The position numbers were made by a program, and so were the translations under genes. The notes beneath the pieces are model-generated. The model saw only the letters and a program-made list of their open reading frames with translations. It was not told the origin of the DNA and made no database searches. A DNA stretch of 64,000 bases, taken from positions 310,001 to 374,000 of the forward strand of contig NZ_JFHD01000002.1 in NCBI RefSeq assembly GCF_000698575.1, given 5' to 3'. This stretch comes from Caballeronia zhejiangensis. GTDB taxonomy: Bacteria; Pseudomonadota; Gammaproteobacteria; Burkholderiales; Burkholderiaceae. Of the stretch, positions 58,235-64,000 are shown piece by piece (within the stretch, counting starts at the first letter, position 1; each line of letters opens with the position of its first letter).

Positions 58235-58846
58235 TCAGACCGGCGCGGTATCCACGAACGACTGACGCTGCGAAATACGCGCGTAATACTTGTCGAGATT
58301 CGGATGTGCGTCGCGCCAGTTCAGATCGGGCATACGGAAATCGAGATAGCCCAGTGCGCAGCCGCAGGCGATATCCGCAAGCGTGAAGCGATTCGCCGAG
58401 CACCATTGCTTCGAGCCGATGCCGCGCGCCATCGCGCGCAAGCCGTCTTCGATCTTGTGACGTTGCCGCGCGATCCATTTGTCGCTGCGATGTTCCTCTT
58501 CGCGCAACACGCCTTCGAGACGGATCAGCACGGCGGCGTCGAGCATGCCGTCGGCGAGCGCTTCCCAGCAGCGCACTTCGGTGCGCTCGCGCCGCTCCTG
58601 CGGCAGCAGCTTGCCGACCGGCGTGAGCGTGTCCACGAACTCGCAGATGACGCGCGAATCGAATACCGCTTCGCCGTCGTCGAGAATGAGGCACGGCACT
58701 TTGCCGAGCGGGTTGTAGTCGTGGATCTTCGAATCGGATGCCCAGACGTCTTCGAGCACCAGTTCGCAGTCGATCTTCTTTTCCGCCATGACGATCCGCA
58801 CCTTGCGGACGAATGGGCTGGGGTGCGAACCGATCAGTTTCATCAT
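58235..58846 (-). CDS. Glutathione S-transferase family protein
   Basis: 203 residues. N-terminal thioredoxin-fold domain (MKLIGSHPSPFVRKVRIVMAEK, with SPFVRK as the likely GSH-activating Ser region, and NPLGKVPCLIL with the cis-Pro) and a C-terminal helical domain (FTLADIACGCALGYLDFR). It is similar in outline to E. coli YibF. Substrate unknown. Two adjacent ATGs (58846, 58843) could both serve as start. It is convergent with the TetR gene across the gap holding two operator-like repeats. Confidence 0.93.
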   Translation of the reverse strand: MMKLIGSHPSPFVRKVRIVMAEKKIDCELVLEDVWASDSKIHDYNPLGKVPCLILDDGEAVFDSRVICEFVDTLTPVGKLLPQERRERTEVRCWEALADGMLDAAVLIRLEGVLREEEHRSDKWIARQRHKIEDGLRAMARGIGSKQWCSANRFTLADIACGCALGYLDFRMPDLNWRDAHPNLDKYYARISQRQSFVDTAPV

Positions 58847-58990
58847 CTAATTTTCACGTTGATTCGAAATGCGGGCGTCGACGATCTTAACCGGCGCGCG
58901 CGAACCATCGGCGAATTAGAGATAGCGGCGGCCGACAATGTCGCCTGCCGACAACATGAAGCGCGCCCGGCGCGCGCCGGGCGTCATGGA

Positions 58991-59695
58991 TCACTGCGCG
59001 CTGGCAGTGGTTGCCGCGCCCATTGGCGGACACGGCAGCACCGGCGCCGCGGCGGGTTTGGAACTGGCGCCGCTCTTGCCCTTCGCGGATGCCGAAGGCG
59101 CGCTCGCCGTCGCGTGCGGCAAGGAACCGAGGCTGCGCACACCTGCGGAGATCGCGGCGGCGAGTTCGTCGACCGCCTTGCGATGGCCGTCGACGAGCGC
59201 GTCGTAACCGGAGCCGACGCGTTCCTGCGCGAGCGTCCGGCATGTCAGCACCGTATCGGATCCGGCGGCGCGCACGCTCCACACGGCGTCGATCACCGCT
59301 TGCGCGCCCGGCCACGATTCGAAGCGCTGCACGTTCACCTTCACGCGATATACCGGCACCGATTCCGGATGCGGCGTGCCGTAGACGTCGATCGCACCGA
59401 GCTGCTGCGTGAGATCGGCGGAGAGTGCGCGCCGCACTTCGTCGCCCGGCAGCGACGCCCAGCGTTCCTCTTCGAGCACGCGCACCTGCGCGGGACTCGT
59501 CTGCACCACCAACTGATTCTTCGCGACCTGCTGCGGCATGTCGACGGGCGCAAGCTCGAAATAGAACGAAGCCTGCGTCGACGGCACGGGCCGCGCGTCG
59601 CCGCCGCCGAGCGTGTAGAAACGGCTCGTCGGCGAGGCGCAGGCAGCGAGCATCGCCGCTGCGCTCAGAGTCAACATCAACGAGCCGAACTTCAT
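58991..59695 (-). CDS. pqiC: PqiC-like outer-membrane lipoprotein
   Basis: 234 residues. A signal peptide ends in a lipobox AAMLAACASP, giving lipidated Cys19 (LAAC). The ABC-type-transport-auxiliary lipoprotein domain begins SRFYTLGGG, the hallmark of this family. The C-terminus after about residue 195 is an Ala/Ser/Lys-rich tail. In E. coli PqiC sits on the outer membrane at the end of the PqiB tunnel. Its start overlaps the pqiB stop by four bases. Confidence 0.9.
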   Translation of the reverse strand: MKFGSLMLTLSAAAMLAACASPTSRFYTLGGGDARPVPSTQASFYFELAPVDMPQQVAKNQLVVQTSPAQVRVLEEERWASLPGDEVRRALSADLTQQLGAIDVYGTPHPESVPVYRVKVNVQRFESWPGAQAVIDAVWSVRAAGSDTVLTCRTLAQERVGSGYDALVDGHRKAVDELAAAISAGVRSLGSLPHATASAPSASAKGKSGASSKPAAAPVLPCPPMGAATTASAQ

Positions 59696-61371
59696 GGTTT
59701 ATCTCCCGATTTTCCGCGCAAGAGCGATTCCGGATGGCGCTCCAGATAATCCGCGAGCGAGTTGAGCGATTGCAGCGTGCGCGTGAGTTCCTGCAGCGCC
59801 TGATGCACGTCCGACTGAAGCGGCGAATCCGACTGCAACGTCGATTGCGCCTGACCGAACGTCTGCTTGGCCTGCGTGAGCGTGTCGCGCATTTCCGGCA
59901 GGACTTCCTTGTCCATCCTGTCGAAGAGCGCGTTGGCGTTCTTGAGCGAGCCGTTCAGATTCGTGCCGATCTCGTCGAACGGAATCTTGTCGATCTTGCG
60001 CGCGATGTCGGCGATCTGCAGCTGCAGCTCGTCGAGCGTGTTCGGCACGGTCGGCAGTTCGATCGGATCGTTGCCAACGCTGACCTTCGCGGGCGGCGCT
60101 TTCGGGAAGAAGTCGAGCGCGACATACAACTGGCTCGTCAGCAGGTTGCCGGTGCGCAACTGTCCGCGCAGCCCGCGCTTCACGAGCAGTTGCAGCATGT
60201 CCTGGCTCGCCACCGAACCTTGCTCCGGCAGCGCCTGACGCGCGCGCTTGCCGAGGCGATCCGGGTAGAGGTCGATCGTGACCGGCATCATGAACGAATG
60301 CGACTTCTGATCGTATTGCACGCCGATGCCCGTGACCTGCCCCAGCACGATGCCGCGGAAATCGACCGGCGCGCCGACCGACAGGCCGCGCAGCGACTGA
60401 TTGAAGTTCATCACGACGTGCACGGCCTCGCCGTCCGGATCGCGCATCGCGTCGGACTGATCGCCGGCCAGACGGAAGGTCGCGTTGTTTTGCGCCTGCG
60501 GGCCGGATTGCTGGTTCGGCGGCGTCTGGAACGCGATGCCGCCGAGCACGACCGTTGCGAGCGATTGCGTGTTGAGCGTGAAGCCGCTCGAATCGAGCCG
60601 CAGATCGACGCCGCTCGCATGCCACCAGCGCGAGTTGGTGCCGACGTACTGATCGTAAGGCGCGGTGACGAATACCTGCAGCGTGACGCCGGTGCCGTCC
60701 TTGTCGAGCGAGAACGCGACGACCTGGCCGACCTGCACGCGCCGGTAATAGACGGGCGAGCCGATATCGAGCGAGCCGAGCGATTCGCCGTGCAGCGTGA
60801 ACGTATGGCCTTTCTGATCGCCGGTGACGGCGGGTGGCGTTTCGAGCCCGACGAAATAAGTCTCATCGTCGGTCGACTTGCCCGCATCGACGCCGATATA
60901 CGCGCCGGACAAAAGCGTCGACAGGCCGGTCACGCCGCTTGCCGCAACGCGCGGACGCACGATCCAGAAGCGCGTGTCCTTGACGGCGAAATCGGTGGCT
61001 TCCTTGGTGAGCTGCACGTCGACGAGCACGCGCGCGTGATCCTTCGACAGCGTGATCGTCTTCACCGTGCCGATATCCACGTCCTTGAACTTCACTTTCG
61101 TCTTGCCGGGCTCGAGGCCTTCCGCGGAAACGAAGCTGATCGTCACGGTCGGTCCGCGGCTCGACACCGTCTTCACGACGAGAATCACGCCGATCAGCGC
61201 CGCGACGAGCGGAATCACCCACACGAGCGAGGGCAGCCAGCGGCTGCGCGGCTCGATCACGGGTTCGGGGAGGTTCGGCGGGAGGCCGCCCTTGTCCCCG
61301 TTACCGCTGCCGGCGTTGCTGGCGGGCGGCGCGGGCTGCTTCGGGTCGTTCGGACCTTGGGCACTAGTCAT
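59692..61371 (-). CDS. pqiB: PqiB, MCE (MlaD) domain intermembrane lipid transport protein
   Basis: 559 residues. One N-terminal membrane helix (WLPSLVWVIPLVAALIGVILV, about 44-64) is followed by three MCE/MlaD repeats: TVTISFVSAEGLEPGKTKVKF, then QKGHTFTLHGESLGSLDIGSPVYYRRVQVGQVV, and AVHVVMNFNQSLRGLSVGAPVDFRGIVLGQV. A long helical, coiled-coil C-terminus (about 400-545) should form the periplasm-spanning needle as in PqiB/YebT. It has a Pro/Gly/Ala-rich cytoplasmic start. It overlaps pqiA2 by eight bases. Confidence 0.94.
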   Translation of the reverse strand: MTSAQGPNDPKQPAPPASNAGSGNGDKGGLPPNLPEPVIEPRSRWLPSLVWVIPLVAALIGVILVVKTVSSRGPTVTISFVSAEGLEPGKTKVKFKDVDIGTVKTITLSKDHARVLVDVQLTKEATDFAVKDTRFWIVRPRVAASGVTGLSTLLSGAYIGVDAGKSTDDETYFVGLETPPAVTGDQKGHTFTLHGESLGSLDIGSPVYYRRVQVGQVVAFSLDKDGTGVTLQVFVTAPYDQYVGTNSRWWHASGVDLRLDSSGFTLNTQSLATVVLGGIAFQTPPNQQSGPQAQNNATFRLAGDQSDAMRDPDGEAVHVVMNFNQSLRGLSVGAPVDFRGIVLGQVTGIGVQYDQKSHSFMMPVTIDLYPDRLGKRARQALPEQGSVASQDMLQLLVKRGLRGQLRTGNLLTSQLYVALDFFPKAPPAKVSVGNDPIELPTVPNTLDELQLQIADIARKIDKIPFDEIGTNLNGSLKNANALFDRMDKEVLPEMRDTLTQAKQTFGQAQSTLQSDSPLQSDVHQALQELTRTLQSLNSLADYLERHPESLLRGKSGDKP

Positions 61372-62044
61372 GTTTCTTTCCTGACGGTTCGATGTTGTCC
61401 CACATGAGGCGCGGGTCGAATTGCATGGACGCGATCATCGTCAGCACGACCACCGACGCGAACGCGAGCGCGCCCGGACCCGGCGTGATGACGGCGAGCG
61501 ACTTGAAGCGCACGAGCGCGATGGTGAGCGTGATGACGAAGACGTCGAGCATCGACCAGCGCCCGATGCCCTCGACGATGCGAAAGAGCGTCGTGCGCTG
61601 ACGCGGCTGCCATGTGGAGCGCCGCTGCACGCTGATGGTAAGAAAGGCGAGCGTGACGAGCTTGAGCATCGGCACGAGAATGCTGGCGATGAAAATCACC
61701 GCCGCAAGCGGATAGTCGCCGTCGTTCCAGAAGAGCGCGACACCGCTCATGATGGTGTCGTCCTCGGAACCGAGAATCGACGACGTATGCATGATCGGAA
61801 AGAGGTTCGCCGGAATGTAGAGAATCGCCGCGCTGATGAGCAGTGCCCACGTACGCGCGATGCTGTCCGGATGACGCCGGTGCACGACGGCGTCGCAGCG
61901 CGTGCAGCGCTGTTTCTCGACGGTGTGCGCGAGCGGCTGCACGAGTCCGCACGCATGACACGACACGACATTCGCGTGCGACGCCGTGATGAACTGCGTT
62001 TCGCGCGCCGCTTCGCCGGTTTTCGGATCGATGGAATCGCTCAC
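61364..62044 (-). CDS. pqiA: PqiA, second half (membrane protein)
   Basis: 226 residues. A zinc-ribbon-like N-terminus (CHACGLVQ...CTRCDAVVH) precedes four membrane helices of the PqiA type (ALLISAAILYIPANLFPIM; GDYPLAAVIFIASILVPMLK; WSMLDVFVITLTIALV; PGALAFASVVVLTMIASM). E. coli PqiA carries two such units in one 417-residue chain; here they are two proteins. The start is GTG at 62044 (VSDSIDPKTGE), overlapping the stop of the first unit as GTGA. Confidence 0.92.
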   Translation of the reverse strand: MSDSIDPKTGEAARETQFITASHANVVSCHACGLVQPLAHTVEKQRCTRCDAVVHRRHPDSIARTWALLISAAILYIPANLFPIMHTSSILGSEDDTIMSGVALFWNDGDYPLAAVIFIASILVPMLKLVTLAFLTISVQRRSTWQPRQRTTLFRIVEGIGRWSMLDVFVITLTIALVRFKSLAVITPGPGALAFASVVVLTMIASMQFDPRLMWDNIEPSGKKHD

Positions 62045-62700
62045 GATTTTTGCCTCGCCGTGGTTGTGACGCGCTTCGAACCGCGCGGACCGAGCCTTGC
62101 CGCGATGTCCCACAACGCGCGCGGATCGAAGCTCACGACGACGGCGAACATAAGCGTCAGCGCGCCGAACGCGAAGAGCGCCGCTTCGGGAATCACGCGC
62201 GCGATGCTCACCATCTTCACGAGCGTGACGAGCACGCCGAGCATGAAGACTTCGATCATGCCCCACGGACGCACGAGCTGAATGCCCCGCAGGATTGCGT
62301 TGAAGCCAGGCGGCACGTAACCGGAACGCAGCGGAAGCAGCACGTAGAGCAGGGCAACGAGTTCGCACAACGGAAACAGGATGGTCGAGCAGAAGACGAG
62401 CACCGCCATGATTTCCATCTGCTCGTTCCACAACGCGAGGATCGCGCCGATGAGCGTCGTCTCCGACGTGAGGCCGTTCGCCTCCAGCTCGACGATGGGA
62501 AAGCCTTGCGCGATCAGGAACGTGAAGAGCGCGGCGAGCGTCATCGCCGAGATCTTGTCGAGGTTCGACGAGATGCTTCGATAGAGCAGCGATCCGCAGC
62601 GAGGGCATTTCGCCGAGGTGCGTCGAGGCAATGCACGTTTATGGAAGAGCGCGTCGCATTCGTGACACGCGATCAGGTCATCGGATTCGTTCGCGTTCAT
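62041..62700 (-). CDS. pqiA: PqiA, first half (membrane protein)
   Basis: 219 residues. Zinc-ribbon-like start CHECDALFHKR...CPRCGSLLYR and four membrane helices (ISAMTLAALFTFLIAQGFPIV; MEIMAVLVFCSTILFPLCEL; GMIEVFMLGVLVTLVKMV; ALFAFGALTLMFAVVV). It begins the pqiA1-pqiA2-pqiB-pqiC operon, which transports lipids between the inner and outer membranes. A 10-base tandem duplication (62691-62710) creates a second ATG upstream at 62710, but that frame stops after ten codons. Confidence 0.92.
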   Translation of the reverse strand: MNANESDDLIACHECDALFHKRALPRRTSAKCPRCGSLLYRSISSNLDKISAMTLAALFTFLIAQGFPIVELEANGLTSETTLIGAILALWNEQMEIMAVLVFCSTILFPLCELVALLYVLLPLRSGYVPPGFNAILRGIQLVRPWGMIEVFMLGVLVTLVKMVSIARVIPEAALFAFGALTLMFAVVVSFDPRALWDIAARLGPRGSKRVTTTARQKS

Positions 62701-62710
62701 TCGCGTTCAT
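62691..62710. repeat. 10-bp tandem duplication over the pqiA1 start codon
   Basis: TCGCGTTCAT occurs twice in direct succession. Each copy contains an ATG on the minus strand; the upstream one is out of frame. Confidence 0.85.
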
Positions 62711-63155
62711 GGTCGAGGCCCGAGGCTTGTCGAGCGTATTGGTCGGGCGCCGCGAGACCGGCTCCGACCGGGCATAGCAAACGGCGGGCCAGCGAGATTG
62801 GTAGCAGCATGGTATCAAATGGCGCGGGGCGGGCGAATTTGGACAGAACGCTTCTTTACAAGCGGAATTAAACTGCCTGGCCGCCCGTTAATACATCGAT
62901 GCCGGAATCGGTCGCGGTTCGCGCCTTCATCGACCGTTGCACGCATGGAATAGTTCGTTGCATGGGCGGCACACGAGGCTCGCCGAGCCGGCTCGAAAGC
63001 CCGCAAAGCCGCGTCGGGACTGGGTTTGCCGGTTCGGCGCGGGCCTTTTTGCGCGCGCTGGCAATTCGTTATCGTTGAGGTAGCATGGCGGCCTTGAACA
63101 CTTGTCGTCAGGCGGCGGCAGGCCGTGCGACATCGAACACTTGGGTGAGAGCAAT
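62711..63155. other. 445-base intergenic gap between divergent pqiA and cytochrome b561
   Basis: I see no gene, RNA or clear terminator. It must hold the two divergent promoters. There is an AT-richer patch around 62840-62900 (TTAATTCCGCTTGTAAAG on the minus strand), a plausible place for the pqi promoter, but no convincing -35/-10 pair. Confidence 0.4.
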
Positions 63156-63725
63156 ATGGAAAGCACCGCTGGCATCACGGCGAGCGCGCCGGCGCAACGA
63201 TACAGCGCCACGGCGATCGGTCTGCACTGGCTGATCGCGTTGTTGATCGTGGGCGGCTTCTGGCTCGGCTGGATCATGACGGACATTCCGGGCTTCACGC
63301 CGACGAAGCTCAAATACTTCTCGTGGCACAAGTGGATCGGCGTAACGGTGTTCGCGCTCGCGCTGCTGCGCGTCGTCTGGCGCGCCACGCACCAGGCGCC
63401 GTCGATGCCCGATGGCATGCCGCGCTGGCAACAGGGCGCGGCGCATCTCACGCATATTCTGCTTTACGCGCTGATGCTCGTCATTCCCGTGTCGGGTTAT
63501 CTGTACAGCTCGGCGGCCGGCATTCAGGTCGTGTATCTCGGCGTGCTGCCGCTGCCGACGATCATCGGACCGGACAAGGCGCTGAAGGCGACGCTGCGCA
63601 TCGTGCACATCGCGTTGAACTACACGTTGCTGTTCTTCGTCGTGATGCACGTTCTGGCTGCGCTGAAGCATCATTTCGTCGATCGCGACGGCCTGCTCGG
63701 CCGCATGCTGCCGTTTCTCAGATGA
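63156..63725 (+). CDS. Cytochrome b561 family protein
   Basis: 189 residues. Four membrane helices with the expected haem-ligand histidines: IGLHWLIALLI, KYFSWHKWIGV, THILLYALMLVIPVSGYLY, and IVHIALNYTLLFFVVMHVLAALKHHF. Such proteins pass electrons between the quinone pool and periplasmic acceptors; the E. coli CybB/YceJ group is similar. Start ATG at 63156, after GGTGAGAGC. The YceI gene follows, as in the E. coli yceJ-yceI pair. Confidence 0.93.
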   Translation: MESTAGITASAPAQRYSATAIGLHWLIALLIVGGFWLGWIMTDIPGFTPTKLKYFSWHKWIGVTVFALALLRVVWRATHQAPSMPDGMPRWQQGAAHLTHILLYALMLVIPVSGYLYSSAAGIQVVYLGVLPLPTIIGPDKALKATLRIVHIALNYTLLFFVVMHVLAALKHHFVDRDGLLGRMLPFLR

Positions 63726-63841
63726 ACGCGTGTCATTGTTTCCCCGCCGTTGGCAAGGCGTTTCCCGGCGGCTGATTGTGATCGCGTACTTATGATTTCC
63801 AATACCGGTTTGTTCGTTCGAACCGTTTGAATAGGGCACAC

Positions 63842-64000
63842 ATGAAAGTGAAACTCAACCGTTGGATGGCAGCCGCTGCTTCGTTCGCGATGATCGCGGG
63901 CGCGCATGCGCAGGTAGACATGAGCAAGAGCACGGTGACAGCCACGTCGAAGCAGATGAACGTGCCCACCGACGGCAAGTTCAACAAGTTCAGCGCGCAG
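63842..64000 (+). CDS. YceI family periplasmic protein (3' end outside window)
   Basis: 53 residues remain. A signal peptide (NRWMAAAASFAMIAGAHA, cleaved before QVDMSKS) is followed by STVTATSKQMNVPTDGKFNKF, the first strand of the lipocalin-like YceI fold that binds isoprenoid quinones or similar molecules. Position after a cytochrome b561 gene supports the call. The rest lies beyond the window. Confidence 0.85.
   Translation, partial: MKVKLNRWMAAAASFAMIAGAHAQVDMSKSTVTATSKQMNVPTDGKFNKFSAQ

Overview
The window is high-GC chromosomal DNA from a betaproteobacterium of Burkholderia sensu lato, most likely Paraburkholderia or Caballeronia. This rests on gene content and order (ubiE/ubiJ/ubiB, fmdB-DUF502-aspS-nudB-clsB, rplM-rpsI-erpA, ruvCAB, dusB-fis, a split pntAA-pntAB-pntB, a split pqiA) and on protein sequences read by eye; no database search was run. 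Almost all of it is dense core genome. I see no prophage, insertion sequence, CRISPR array or obvious island. The first gene (HIT family) and the last (YceI family) are cut by the window edges.

Layout. 1-5.7 kb: HIT protein, DUF971 protein and a ubiquinone block (ubiE, a Tim44-like membrane protein, ubiJ, ubiB), then a TPMT-like methyltransferase. 5.8-10.8 kb: zinc-ribbon protein, DUF502 membrane protein, aspS, nudB and clsB. 11.0-18.2 kb: a fatty-acid beta-oxidation cluster (TetR regulator, acyl-CoA dehydrogenase, FadN-type dehydrogenase/hydratase, thiolase, enoyl-CoA hydratase), interrupted by a long palindromic element. 18.3-23.5 kb: fdhD, a nitrate-reductase-associated protein, a large PAS-GGDEF-EAL protein and a thioesterase. 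23.7-28.2 kb: an ATM1-type ABC exporter, a NarK-like MFS transporter and a HypT-like LysR regulator. 28.3-33.0 kb: glutamate metabolism, with gdhA followed by the gltIJKL uptake system. 33.1-36.5 kb: class II amidotransferase, pyrC, DUF3025 and the RNase P RNA gene. 36.5-39 kb: OsmC-like protein, a noncoding-rich interval, rplM-rpsI, erpA. 39-48 kb: anmK, tyrS-dtd-phosphatase, ruvCAB, purH, dusB-fis. 48-55.4 kb: pepP-ubiH, a THUMP methyltransferase and the proton-translocating transhydrogenase. 55.6-58.9 kb: nudJ-mnmA, a TetR regulator surrounded by operator-like repeats, a GST. 59-64 kb: pqiA1-pqiA2-pqiB-pqiC, cytochrome b561 and YceI.

The most interesting material is noncoding. (1) Just upstream of the rplM promoter there is a compact promoter-hairpin-terminator unit that would make an RNA of about 60 nt presenting an anti-Shine-Dalgarno CCUCC in a hairpin loop. 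(2) The TetR gene at 57.4 kb is flanked by three TATCTA/TAGATA inverted repeats, two on the far side of the gene where no target gene is present. (3) A palindromic element of about 165 bp lies between the acyl-CoA dehydrogenase and fadN. (4) A terminator-like hairpin separates gltI from gltJKL. (5) A GGCCGAATGGCC palindrome recurs in at least three intergenic gaps. (6) An 8+5+8 inverted repeat precedes the c-di-GMP protein gene.
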